NCBI GenBank assembly: GCA_033765305.1
Contig: JANRID010000040.1
Coordinates: forward strand, 204,231-268,230
Source: RDXT01 sp033765305
GTDB taxonomy: Bacteria > Bacteroidota > Bacteroidia > J057
Direction: 5' to 3'
Length of the DNA: 64,000 nt
Shown here: piece after piece, positions 27,611 through 35,936 of the stretch
How positions within the stretch are numbered: the first letter of the stretch is position 1
Layout of the letters: every line of letters starts with the position of its first letter
The notes under the pieces: generated by a model
Seen by the model: the letters and a program-made list of their open reading frames with translations, nothing else
Told to the model about the DNA's origin: nothing
Databases searched by the model: none
Position numbers and translations under genes: made by a program

Positions 27611-28528
27611 TCAGCGGCGCGAGCCCCGGCGGGCGAAGAGGCTCATCAGCGACTGGATGTAGGAATCGCGGGTGTTGATGCTCTGGAAGTCGGCGCCGGA
27701 GCGCAGGAAGCGCTCCCGCGTGCGCGCCAGCCCGGCGCGGAACCAGGCTGCATAGTGCGCCCGCACGGCAGGCACGCTGCTGTCCACCCAGGCCGTTTCG
27801 CCGGTTTCGGCATCCTCCATCCGGATGAGGCCGGCCGGCGGCAGCTCCGCCTCGCGGTCGTCGTAGAGGTGCAGGCCCACCACATCGTGGCGCTTGCGCG
27901 CCAGGCTCAAAGCATCCTGATAGTCAGGGCCTTCGTGCAGGAAGTCGGAGAGAATGAAGACAATGCTCCGCTTTTTGAGCAGGTTCGTCAGGTGCCGCAG
28001 CACATCGGCCAGGTCGGTGCCCCGGCCCTGCGGCTCGTGGTCGATCAGCTCGCGGATGATGCGCAGGATGTGGTTCCGGCCTTTTTTGGGGGGGATGAAC
28101 CGCTCCACCCGGTCGGTGAAGAGCATGGCGCCCACCTTGTCGTTGTTGCTGATGGCCGAAAACGCCAGCACGGCGCCGATCTCGGCCATGAGGTCCGACT
28201 TGAAGGCCGCCGCCCCGTCCTTGCTGCGCTGGGTGCCGAATTCGGTGGAGCCGCTGATGTCCACGAGCAGCATCACGGTGATTTCCCGCTCCTCCTCGAA
28301 GACCTTGACGAAGGGATCGTCGAAGCGCGCCGTCACGTTCCAGTCGATGTTGCGCACGTCGTCGCCGAACTGGTAGCTGCGGACCTCGCTGAAAGACATG
28401 CCCCGGCCTTTGAAGGCGCTGTGATAGCCCCCGGAGAACATCTGGTTGGACAGATCCCGGGTCTTGATTTCAATTTTGCGCACCTTGCGGAGCAATTCGG
28501 CAGTCCTGTCGGGCGTGGTTTCGGCCAT
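27611..28528 (-). CDS. DUF58 domain protein
   Basis: 305 residues of the DUF58 family: the hallmark GRGMSFSEVRSYQFGDDVRNIDWNV is centred near residue 50, followed by a von Willebrand A-like fold with VDISGSTEFG (MIDAS-type DxSxS). These proteins usually act with MoxR-type AAA ATPases; no moxR gene is adjacent. ATG at 28526-28528 (MAETTPDRT) is strongly preferred over the longer frame, which runs antisense through the divergent methyltransferase gene. A TACATTTG box lies 19 bp upstream. Confidence 0.9.
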   Translation of the reverse strand: MAETTPDRTAELLRKVRKIEIKTRDLSNQMFSGGYHSAFKGRGMSFSEVRSYQFGDDVRNIDWNVTARFDDPFVKVFEEEREITVMLLVDISGSTEFGTQRSKDGAAAFKSDLMAEIGAVLAFSAISNNDKVGAMLFTDRVERFIPPKKGRNHILRIIRELIDHEPQGRGTDLADVLRHLTNLLKKRSIVFILSDFLHEGPDYQDALSLARKRHDVVGLHLYDDREAELPPAGLIRMEDAETGETAWVDSSVPAVRAHYAAWFRAGLARTRERFLRSGADFQSINTRDSYIQSLMSLFARRGSRR

Positions 28529-28546
28529 GCGGATCGGAGCTTTAGG

Positions 28547-28554
28547 CAAATGTA
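28547..28554 (-). promoter_or_regulatory. Predicted -7 box of the DUF58 gene
   Basis: Minus-strand TACATTTG matches TAnnTTTG exactly, 18 bases before the start codon. No well-spaced TTG upstream is obvious (nearest is 26 bases away), so the promoter call rests on the -7 box. Confidence 0.4.
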
Positions 28555-28594
28555 GCAAATTCCGTGGAACTGCCGCGAACCAACCCCGAATACG

Positions 28595-29125
28595 ATGCGC
28601 AAACTCCGCACAGAAGAACTCCAGCGGCTCAGCCCTGCGGACTACCGCGAAGCGGCCAAGCTGCCCGTCGCCGTGATCCTGGACCAGGTGCGCAGCATGC
28701 ACAATGTCGGCTCGGTGTTCCGGACGGCGGACGCCTTCCGCATCGGGCAGCTCTGGCTCTGCGGCATCACGCCCCGCCCGCCCCACCGCGAAATCCACAA
28801 AACCGCCCTCGGCGCCGAAGATACCGTCCCCTGGCACGAGGCGCCCGATGCCGCCTCGGCAGCCTCCGCCCTGAAATCACAGGGCTACCGCATCCTCTGC
28901 ATCGAGCAGACCGACCGGAGCATCCCCCTGCCCGCGCTGCGCCTGGACCCGCAGCAGCCGGTGGCCGTCGTCTTCGGGCACGAGATCGACGGCGTGTCCG
29001 AGGCCGTGCTGGCACTCGCCGACGCCGCCGTGGAGATCCCCCAGCACGGAACCAAGCATTCCCTCAATGTTTCCGTCGCCGCCGGCATCGTGCTCTATGC
29101 GCTTGCGCAGCAGCTGGGCGGCTGA
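28595..29125 (+). CDS. TrmH/SpoU family RNA 2'-O-methyltransferase
   Basis: 176 residues of the SPOUT fold. The three SpoU motifs are present: DQVRSMHNVGSVFRTADAF (N-terminal), VAVVFGHEIDGVSEAVL (middle, SAM-binding knot) and IPQHGTKHSLNVSVAAGIV (C-terminal knot). It transfers a methyl group from S-adenosylmethionine to a ribose in tRNA or rRNA; the target cannot be read from sequence. Start ATG at 28595. Divergent from the DUF58 gene with a 66-bp shared upstream region. Confidence 0.93.
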   Translation: MRKLRTEELQRLSPADYREAAKLPVAVILDQVRSMHNVGSVFRTADAFRIGQLWLCGITPRPPHREIHKTALGAEDTVPWHEAPDAASAASALKSQGYRILCIEQTDRSIPLPALRLDPQQPVAVVFGHEIDGVSEAVLALADAAVEIPQHGTKHSLNVSVAAGIVLYALAQQLGG

Positions 29126-29233
29126 AGGCTGGCGAGATGCAGGAATGATCGGCATGTGCTGCGGATGCATCATTCGGACTGCAGCACAACCGCATTGTTT
29201 GCGTAGGGGTTGCCGCCATAAGACTCAGCAGAT

Positions 29234-29548
29234 ATGAATACCCGCGAACGTTTTCTGACCAGCATCAAACAGACGGTGCAAGCGCTCGATCCCCAAGCTG
29301 AAATTATCCTGTACGGCTCCCGTGCGCGGGGCGATGCGCGGGATGATTCCGACTGGGATGTGCTGATCCTGGTGCCGTATGCAGTAGATCTCCAGGAAGA
29401 GCAGCGGTTCCGCCACAAGCTGTTCGACCTCGAACTGCAGTATGGCCAGGCCATTTCCACCCATGTCACTTCCATACAGGAATGGAACGACCGCCGCAGC
29501 GCATCGCCGATGTACCAGCATATGTTCCGCGAAGGCCTGCGGATATAG
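29234..29548 (+). CDS. Minimal nucleotidyltransferase (MNT-type)
   Basis: 104 residues of the small DNA polymerase beta-like nucleotidyltransferase family. The active-site motif is complete: LYGSRARGDARDDSDWDVLI (GS followed by DxD). Such proteins usually form toxin-antitoxin pairs with a HEPN-domain partner, in which the MNT adds AMP to the HEPN toxin. Here neither neighbour is a HEPN gene: upstream is the methyltransferase, downstream the convergent ribE 9 bp away. It may be an orphan or act with a partner elsewhere. Confidence 0.82.
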   Translation: MNTRERFLTSIKQTVQALDPQAEIILYGSRARGDARDDSDWDVLILVPYAVDLQEEQRFRHKLFDLELQYGQAISTHVTSIQEWNDRRSASPMYQHMFREGLRI

Positions 29549-29557
29549 CCCCGCCCC

Positions 29558-30169
29558 TCAGCCCCGCAGCGACTCCCAGCGCAGCAGATACTTGCCCAGG
29601 ATGTCGAATTCCAGGTTTACGCGGCTGCCCGGGCGCAGCAGGTGGAAGTGGGTATGCGTCCACGTGTAGGGAATCACCGCCACCGAAAAGCGGTCGCGCC
29701 CGGGATCCACGACCGTGAGGCTCACGCCGCTGACGCAGATGGAGCCCTTGGGCACCAGCAGCGGCGCAAACTGCGGGTCGAAGCCGAAGGTGATCCGCCA
29801 GGAGCCGTCCCGGTCCTCCACCGACAGCACCTCCCCCGTCCCGTCCACGTGCCCCTGCACAAAATGCCCGTCCAGCCGCCCGCCGGCCCGCAGGCAGCGC
29901 TCCAGATTGACCGCCGTGCCCGGCTCCCAGGCCCCCAGCGTGGTTTTTTGCAGGGTTTCCTCCACCGCCGTCACCTGATACCGCACCGCGCCGCCCGGCT
30001 CCTGGCTCAGGATGCGCGCCACCGTCAGGCAGGCGCCGTCATGGGCGATGCTCTGATCCACCCGCAGCGGCTCCTCCGCCAACACGGCTCCGATCGTAAA
30101 CTCCCGGTTCGTGCCGGATACAGCCACCTGCTCCACCCGGCCCACAGATTCGACAATTCCTGTAAACAT
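29558..30169 (-). CDS. ribE: Riboflavin synthase alpha chain
   Basis: 203 residues, converting two 6,7-dimethyl-8-ribityllumazine molecules to riboflavin plus the pyrimidinedione. Two lumazine-binding repeats are visible: the first begins MFTGIVESVGRVE with the DGACLTV motif, the second is marked by RLDGHFVQGHVDG and SGVSLTVVD. Start ATG at 30167-30169. It follows the large sorted protein gene by 15 bp on the same strand. No FMN riboswitch-like leader was found. Confidence 0.95.
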   Translation of the reverse strand: MFTGIVESVGRVEQVAVSGTNREFTIGAVLAEEPLRVDQSIAHDGACLTVARILSQEPGGAVRYQVTAVEETLQKTTLGAWEPGTAVNLERCLRAGGRLDGHFVQGHVDGTGEVLSVEDRDGSWRITFGFDPQFAPLLVPKGSICVSGVSLTVVDPGRDRFSVAVIPYTWTHTHFHLLRPGSRVNLEFDILGKYLLRWESLRG

Positions 30170-30184
30170 CCTGATATTCAGCCG

Positions 30185-33067
30185 TTATCGTACCAGCGTC
30201 ACCCATCCCTTCAGCTCGATGGCCCGATTGCCCTCCAGCCGGAGCTCGTCGTAGCGCAGCACATAGTAGTACACGCCTTCCGGTGCTGCCTGGCCGCTTT
30301 GGGCCGTGATGCCGTCCCAAAGGTTGTTCAGGTCCGAACGCCCGGTATGCAGCAGCCGCCCCCAGCGGTCGAAGATCAGGATCTCGCGCAGCACCACATC
30401 GCGGAACGAAACGGGCCGCAGAAGATCGTTGATGCCGTCGCCGTTGGGCGAGAAGATGTTGGACATCACCAGCGAGGGGCAGTAGTCGAGGCAGACCGGC
30501 TCCGAGAGGTCCGCCAGATTGCCCAGCGAATCCACCGTGCGCACCGCATAGCAGCCCGCGAGGAATTCCGGATTTTCGAGCACAGTAAAGAACACCGTAG
30601 TATCCGTCCCGAAGCGGTCCCAGGCCAGCGTTTTGATCCGGGCAAATGCGCCGTCGGCTTTGGGCGCGAAGTACAGATACACCGAATCGGCATCTGCTGC
30701 GCAGTCCAGCACGGGCTTGACGATCCGCACCTGGACATTCTGAAGGTCGCAGCCGCCGCCGAGCACCAGCGCCGGGTTGCAGGGCGGCTGGTCGTCCCGC
30801 GCAAAGTCGCAGGCCACCTGCGAGTCGTTGATCAGGGGATCCTTCACATCGGGGAGCCCGTAGGTGCCTGCGGAGCGGATGAAATAGCAGTATTCCACCG
30901 CCGGATTCAGGCTTTCGTCCGTGTGCGTATGCACAGGCGCGCCGGTGCCCGGCACCGTAGCAATCAGCACAAAGGGCGCGCCTGCTGCCGAGCGCCAGAC
31001 CTCGTAGCTCAGATTCTGCCAGGGCACATATTCCTCCCAGCGCAGCTCGATGTAGTTGTTGCCCCCGCCGGCGGCCGTCAGGAAGATGCTGGAACCCGTA
31101 TTGAAGTCCCGCCCGGTCGGGGCGATCTGGCCCGTGGCGTCGAAGACCTCCACGCGGTAGTTGTAGCCCCGGAATTCCGTGTCGATGCCCACATCCGTGC
31201 GGGTGGTATCGCCGAAGGGCTGCGAGGCGATCTCGATCGCCGGGAAGGCGTTGTTGTTGGCCCGGTACAGGCGGAAGGTGTAGGGCTGGGGGAAGAAGGG
31301 GTCGATCTCCGGCGTGGACCAGCTGAGGAAAATCGCACCGCTCAGCGCATCCGTGACCGCTACGCTGTCGTTGGTCAGGTAGAGCGGTCCGTTGAGGATC
31401 TCGATGCAGGCCAGGTTGGTCGCGCAGCTTTCGAGCGACGGCAGGCCGGGCAGCTGCGGCACATCGTACACGGCCGTCACCACATAGCAGAGATCCTTGT
31501 CGAAGAAATCGGTCAGCCCGGTGAGCGAATCCACCCAGCTGCGGGCGGCGCCGTCCTGGAGGTATCTGACGAGGGTAAAGCCCGCATCCAGCGGCGTCAT
31601 TTCGCAGCAGACCGTATCCTGCATAAACTGGCCGGCATCCAGCTTGCGGTAGATGCGGTAGCCCAGCACCTCGCCGCCGCAGACCGGCGGCAGCCATTGC
31701 AGGGCCACATTGCGGGAGCCCTTCACCGCCGTCAGCGCCGAGGGCGGCGGCGGAATGATCCGGATGGACACCGCCTTGTTGGCGGCCAGGGTCCGCAGGT
31801 TGGGGCTCAGCGAGTTGGAGTAGTTTTCATTGTCCGTCGCATAAAAGTCCACCTGGTACGGCTGGGTGCGGATATTGCTGCAGTTGGTGATCCAGACCAC
31901 TTCGCCGCGGATGGTGTCCACGATGGAGGTGTTGTTGTTGACCGTGCTGACGGGCAGGGTATTGAATACGAAGGAGAATCCCGGGAAGGGATCGATGACG
32001 CGGCCGCTGAGGGTAGCGGGGTTGGCCACGGCGAAGGGGCCGTTGTTGCCGATGCCGGCATTGTTGAGGTAAAAATACAGGCTGTCGCTGCGGTTGGGGT
32101 CCCAGACTTTGAAGGGGAAGCGCAGTGTATCACCGGCGTACACGCAGGTATCGCGGATGGTTTCGATCACCGGCGGATCGTTGTTGCAGTCGATCACCCA
32201 GACCGCCATATCGCGCAGCACGGTGCCCAGCAGGCGGCCGTTGCGCCACTCCTCGATCACGATGCCGAAATTGTAGATCCCCGGCTGCTGCGGCGCATTC
32301 CAGGTCACGACCCCCGTAAGCGAGTCGATGGAGAAATCGCTGGTGCCGAACTGCGGGTCATCCGGCCAGCGGTAGCCCGTCGCCACGATGGGGCTGCTGC
32401 TTTGGGAGGGGTCGTAGTGGAAAGAAGGGGAAAGCTTGTACGCCAGCGAGTCGCCGTCCGGGTCGAAGCCGCCGGGGTTGTGGGTCCAGAGCTTGCCGAT
32501 GCAGGCATCGTCCAGCGGGCGGTTGAGCAGGACGGGGGTATTGTTGCCGCCCAGAATCGGCGGGCTGATAAAGAGGCGCGTACCGACGAAGAAGGCCTGC
32601 TCTTCAGGCCGGTTCATATTGACCACCGACCCGTGCCGGGCGATGTCGTAGTAATAAATGTCGTATTCCCCCGGTCCGGGGAAGATATACGTGAACACGT
32701 AGATATTCTCCTTCACGGTACCCTTGACGGGGACGCCGTTGCGGGGATTCGGCACGGTGCAGTCATTGGGCAGCACCGTCATCTGCGGGCCGTTGGATCG
32801 GATCACATCCTCGATCAGGGCCAGCCGCTGGCGGTTGGGGCCGGTGCTCCACACCTCGAAATCCGCCGAGCAGCGGTCCACCCCTGCCGGTGCGGGGTCG
32901 GTATAGGTGGTCAGGGTGATCTCGTAGCTGTTGGGATTGTTGGGATTATTGCGCCGGGCGGTAATCTGGCCGGCGAGGTTGTGCGTAGCCAGCGCCGATA
33001 CCGGCGCAGCGATCAGGATGATGCCCCAACACCACTTCAGCAGCATACGGACCAGGACTTTGTTCAT
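30185..33067 (-). CDS. Type B sorted (T9SS) surface protein with gliding-motility-type C-terminus
   Basis: 960 residues. An N-terminal signal (MLLKWCWGIILIAAPVSALA) is followed by cadherin/Ig-like modules (AYKLSPSFHYDPSQ; FPFKVWDPNRSDSLYF), then several fibronectin-III-like repeats (ALQWLPPVCGGEVLGYRIYR; IFLSWSTPEIDPFF; YIELRWEEYVPWQNLSYEVW), and the C-terminal about 95 residues are the gliding-motility-associated sorting domain: SNIFSPNGDGINDLLRP, REILIFDRWGRLLH, NLWDGITAQSG, GVYYYVLRY. This marks export through the type IX secretion system and attachment to the cell surface. Ligand unknown. Start ATG at 33065-33067. Confidence 0.88.
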   Translation of the reverse strand: MNKVLVRMLLKWCWGIILIAAPVSALATHNLAGQITARRNNPNNPNSYEITLTTYTDPAPAGVDRCSADFEVWSTGPNRQRLALIEDVIRSNGPQMTVLPNDCTVPNPRNGVPVKGTVKENIYVFTYIFPGPGEYDIYYYDIARHGSVVNMNRPEEQAFFVGTRLFISPPILGGNNTPVLLNRPLDDACIGKLWTHNPGGFDPDGDSLAYKLSPSFHYDPSQSSSPIVATGYRWPDDPQFGTSDFSIDSLTGVVTWNAPQQPGIYNFGIVIEEWRNGRLLGTVLRDMAVWVIDCNNDPPVIETIRDTCVYAGDTLRFPFKVWDPNRSDSLYFYLNNAGIGNNGPFAVANPATLSGRVIDPFPGFSFVFNTLPVSTVNNNTSIVDTIRGEVVWITNCSNIRTQPYQVDFYATDNENYSNSLSPNLRTLAANKAVSIRIIPPPPSALTAVKGSRNVALQWLPPVCGGEVLGYRIYRKLDAGQFMQDTVCCEMTPLDAGFTLVRYLQDGAARSWVDSLTGLTDFFDKDLCYVVTAVYDVPQLPGLPSLESCATNLACIEILNGPLYLTNDSVAVTDALSGAIFLSWSTPEIDPFFPQPYTFRLYRANNNAFPAIEIASQPFGDTTRTDVGIDTEFRGYNYRVEVFDATGQIAPTGRDFNTGSSIFLTAAGGGNNYIELRWEEYVPWQNLSYEVWRSAAGAPFVLIATVPGTGAPVHTHTDESLNPAVEYCYFIRSAGTYGLPDVKDPLINDSQVACDFARDDQPPCNPALVLGGGCDLQNVQVRIVKPVLDCAADADSVYLYFAPKADGAFARIKTLAWDRFGTDTTVFFTVLENPEFLAGCYAVRTVDSLGNLADLSEPVCLDYCPSLVMSNIFSPNGDGINDLLRPVSFRDVVLREILIFDRWGRLLHTGRSDLNNLWDGITAQSGQAAPEGVYYYVLRYDELRLEGNRAIELKGWVTLVR

Positions 33068-33198
33068 GGCAACTGGTTTGAACGGGAATATATTGATCGG
33101 GGCCTAGTATTCAAAATGCAACCTCGCACAGACGGTAAACGGCTGCCGGGGCGCAAGGGTTTGAAATACGAGCTGCACAGGCCGCAGATTCCACAGGG

Positions 33199-34650
33199 TC
33201 AGCCTGCATAGGCGCGGCCTGCGGCCTCCACGGCATCCAGGAGCCCGTGCAGCACGGCTCCGTCCGTAAACGGATTCATCAGCGACACCCGCAGCCAGAG
33301 CCTGCCGCCGAGCCGGGTCTGAACCATGTAATACCGCCCTTCGCGCAGCAATTGCGTGCGGATCGCCTGATTGAGCGCGTCGCAGGCCTCCGGCTCCATG
33401 CCCGGCGGGGCATAGCGGAAGCAGACAATGTTGCACTGCGGCTCGTGCGCCAGCTCCATCGCATCCCGTGCGCGCACCATGCCGGCGAATTCCGCCCCCA
33501 GGCCGTACACAGTATCCACGTGCTCGGCAAACAGCTCCGGCCCGTAGGCATGCAGCAGGGCAAACACCTCCAGGCCCATCATCTGCTTGGTGCACTCGAA
33601 GGTGCGTTTGGCGAGGTTGTACCATTCGCGGTCCTGCGCGCGGTCCCAGAGGTAGCTGGCTTTCTGGGCGAAGGTATTGAAGGAAACGGCTTCGCTGCGG
33701 AAGAGCACGGCGGTAGCCAGGGCCGGGGTCAGCATCATTTTGTGGAAATCGACAACGACCGAATCAGCCAGCTCGATCCCTGCCACGAGTCCGCGGTAGC
33801 GGCGGGAAAAGATGGTAGGCCCGCCATGCGCGGCGTCCACGTGAAACCAGATCCCGTGCCGCTGCGCGAAGGCCGCGATGGCGGCCAGATCGTCGAAGGA
33901 GCCGGTGGCAGTGGTGCAGGCGCTGCCGGCAATGGCGATCACCTGCCGTCCGGCGGCCTGAGCCTCGGCCAGGAGGCCGTCGAGCAGCTCGGTGCGCATG
34001 CGGAAGCGGGCATCCACGGGCACTTTGATCACGCCGGCCTCCCCGAGGCCCATGACCTTGGCCGCGCGGGCCACACAGTAATGCGCCTGTTCGGACACCA
34101 TCACGGCCAGCGGCTGCGGGGTAGCGCCTTCTTCCCAGGCATCGAAGCCGGTCTGCGCCTGGCGCGCAGCCAGGAGCGCGGTCAGGTTGCCCAGGGACCC
34201 GCCCGAAGTCAGGAAGCCCCCGGACGCAGGCCCGTAGCCCAGCTGGCGGTTCATCAGCCGGACGACCTCCTGCTCCAGCACGGTGCCGGCCATGCCCATT
34301 TCGTACACGCCCATGCCATTGTTGAGCAGGGCGCCCAGCAGGGCAGCCAGGGCCGCTGCCGGCGCTGCCGGCGCGATCTGATGCCCCACGTAGCGCGGCG
34401 ACTGGGTGCGCACGGTCTGCTCCAGCACCCGTGCGAACAGCCCCGGCAGGGCGTCCGGGCCCTGGGCCAGCGGCTCCGCCGCCCAGGCAGCCCGCAGGGC
34501 ATCGGGCTCCTGCCAGCGGATCACCGGCGCATCCGGCGAATGCCGGGCCGAAGCGAGAAAATCGGCCAGCTGATCGATCAGCTGGTGGCCGGTGCGGCGG
34601 AAACGCTCCGGGTCGTAAGCATGCTGAAGCAGCGAATCGGCACTGTGCAT
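33199..34650 (-). CDS. PLP-dependent amino acid decarboxylase (group II)
   Basis: 483 residues of the aromatic-L-amino-acid/glutamate decarboxylase family. Seen: GFLTSGGSLGNLTALLAAR, the HVDAAHGG motif (Asp binding the cofactor pyridine nitrogen), and DFHKMM with Lys304 as the Schiff-base lysine. The C-terminal NIVCFRY segment is also typical. Substrate (aromatic amino acid, Glu or diaminobutyrate) is not decidable by eye. ATG at 34648-34650 was preferred to the longer frame beginning at 34731. A 7-bp inverted repeat lies in the divergent region shared with mtnA. Confidence 0.9.
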   Translation of the reverse strand: MHSADSLLQHAYDPERFRRTGHQLIDQLADFLASARHSPDAPVIRWQEPDALRAAWAAEPLAQGPDALPGLFARVLEQTVRTQSPRYVGHQIAPAAPAAALAALLGALLNNGMGVYEMGMAGTVLEQEVVRLMNRQLGYGPASGGFLTSGGSLGNLTALLAARQAQTGFDAWEEGATPQPLAVMVSEQAHYCVARAAKVMGLGEAGVIKVPVDARFRMRTELLDGLLAEAQAAGRQVIAIAGSACTTATGSFDDLAAIAAFAQRHGIWFHVDAAHGGPTIFSRRYRGLVAGIELADSVVVDFHKMMLTPALATAVLFRSEAVSFNTFAQKASYLWDRAQDREWYNLAKRTFECTKQMMGLEVFALLHAYGPELFAEHVDTVYGLGAEFAGMVRARDAMELAHEPQCNIVCFRYAPPGMEPEACDALNQAIRTQLLREGRYYMVQTRLGGRLWLRVSLMNPFTDGAVLHGLLDAVEAAGRAYAG

Positions 34651-34680
34651 AGCCGGGTAACCAGAATGAGATAGGTAAAC

Positions 34681-34698
34681 TGCCGTAAACATACGGCA
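34681..34698. promoter_or_regulatory. Inverted repeat between divergent genes, possible operator
   Basis: TGCCGTA-aaca-TACGGCA, 7-bp perfect arms with a 4-base spacer, placed 31 bp before the decarboxylase start and 58 bp before the mtnA start. Its symmetry and position suit a repressor site or small hairpin; nothing in the window identifies a binding protein. Confidence 0.3.
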
Positions 34699-34756
34699 AA
34701 ACGCATTGGCAGATTCAAGGATTCCCGGCATCTTGCAGGAAGATTCACACCCATAT

Positions 34757-35926
34757 ATGCCAGCTGTCAGCCTGGAACTGGATCTGAACCGCTACGCGCC
34801 TGCAGCCGTGCGCAGCATCCTCGAAGCCCGCTTCCCGGCGGCGCTCCGCCGGACGCTGTGGGTGCATCCGGAAGACCCGGAGACCATCCAGATTCTGGAT
34901 CAGCGGCTGCTGCCGCACCGTCTGGTGATCGTGGAGATCCGCAGCGCGGCAGAGGCCGCGGCCGCCATCCGCGAGATGTGGGTGCGGGGCGCTCCCCTGA
35001 TCGGCATCACCGCCGCCTACGGCGTGTACCTGGCCTGCCTGGAGGCCCGCTGGAGCGGTTCCTTCCCGTATGAAACAGCGCTCCGGGAGCTGCGGGAAGC
35101 CCGGCCCACCGCCGTCAACCTGGCCTGGGCCCTGGATCATATGGCGGAGACCCTCCACGGCGTGCCGCCGGAGCAGCGGCCGGAACGGGCGCTGGAGGCA
35201 GCCGGCGCCCTCGCCGAGGCCGATGTCGCCATCTGCCACGCCATCGGCATGCACGGGCTGGCCCTCCTGCGCGAAGCGTATGCCCGCACCGGGCGGACGG
35301 TGCAGATCCTCACGCACTGCAACGCAGGCCGGCTGGCCTGCATGGAATGGGGCACCGCCACCGCTCCCATATATCTGGCGCACCAGGCCGGGATCCCCGT
35401 GCATGTGTGGGTGGATGAAACCCGCCCCCGCAACCAGGGCGCTTCCCTCACAGCCTGGGAACTGGGCCAGGCAGGCATTCCCCACACCGTCATCGCCGAC
35501 AATGCCGGCGGCCACCTGATGCAGCACGGCCAGGTGGATCTGTGCATCGTGGGCACCGACCGCACCACCCGGACCGGCGATGTGGCCAACAAAATCGGCA
35601 CCTATCTCAAGGCGCTGGCCGCCCGCGACTGCGGCGTGCCCTTCTACGTGGCCCTGCCTTCCCCGACCATCGACTGGACGGTCCGGGACGGGCTGGCAGA
35701 GATCCCGATCGAGATCCGGAGTGAGTCGGAGGTGTTGAATATCAGCGGATTCGATCCGCATGCCGCCCAGGTGCGGGAAGTCCGCCTGACCCCGCCGGGG
35801 ACAGCCGGCCACAATCCGGCCTTCGACGTCACCCCGGCCCGGCTGGTGACTGGCCTGATCACGGAGCGCGGCATCGCCGCCGCATCGGAGGCGGGGCTGC
35901 TGTCGCTGTTTCCCGAGCGCCGGTAA
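34757..35926 (+). CDS. mtnA: S-methyl-5-thioribose-1-phosphate isomerase
   Basis: 389 residues, methionine salvage enzyme isomerising methylthioribose-1-phosphate to methylthioribulose-1-phosphate. Family marks: MWVRGAPLIGITAAYG, LTHCNAGRLAC with the catalytic Cys, VDETRPRNQG, and IVGTDRTTRTGDVANKIGTY with the catalytic Asp. The in-frame TTG at 34706 could extend the protein by 17 residues, but ATG at 34757 (MPAVSLELDLN) is preferred. No other methionine salvage gene is adjacent. Converges on the kinase gene with a 10-bp gap. Confidence 0.93.
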   Translation: MPAVSLELDLNRYAPAAVRSILEARFPAALRRTLWVHPEDPETIQILDQRLLPHRLVIVEIRSAAEAAAAIREMWVRGAPLIGITAAYGVYLACLEARWSGSFPYETALRELREARPTAVNLAWALDHMAETLHGVPPEQRPERALEAAGALAEADVAICHAIGMHGLALLREAYARTGRTVQILTHCNAGRLACMEWGTATAPIYLAHQAGIPVHVWVDETRPRNQGASLTAWELGQAGIPHTVIADNAGGHLMQHGQVDLCIVGTDRTTRTGDVANKIGTYLKALAARDCGVPFYVALPSPTIDWTVRDGLAEIPIEIRSESEVLNISGFDPHAAQVREVRLTPPGTAGHNPAFDVTPARLVTGLITERGIAAASEAGLLSLFPERR

Positions 35927-35936
35927 GCCCGGCGGC

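Noticed and set aside
29558..30169. FMN riboswitch control of ribE
   Set aside because: The upstream 15 bp and neighbouring coding region leave no room for the conserved aptamer.
29642..33211. 1189-codon plus-strand open frame
   Set aside because: Antisense to ribE and the type B sorted protein, both of which have clear family motifs.
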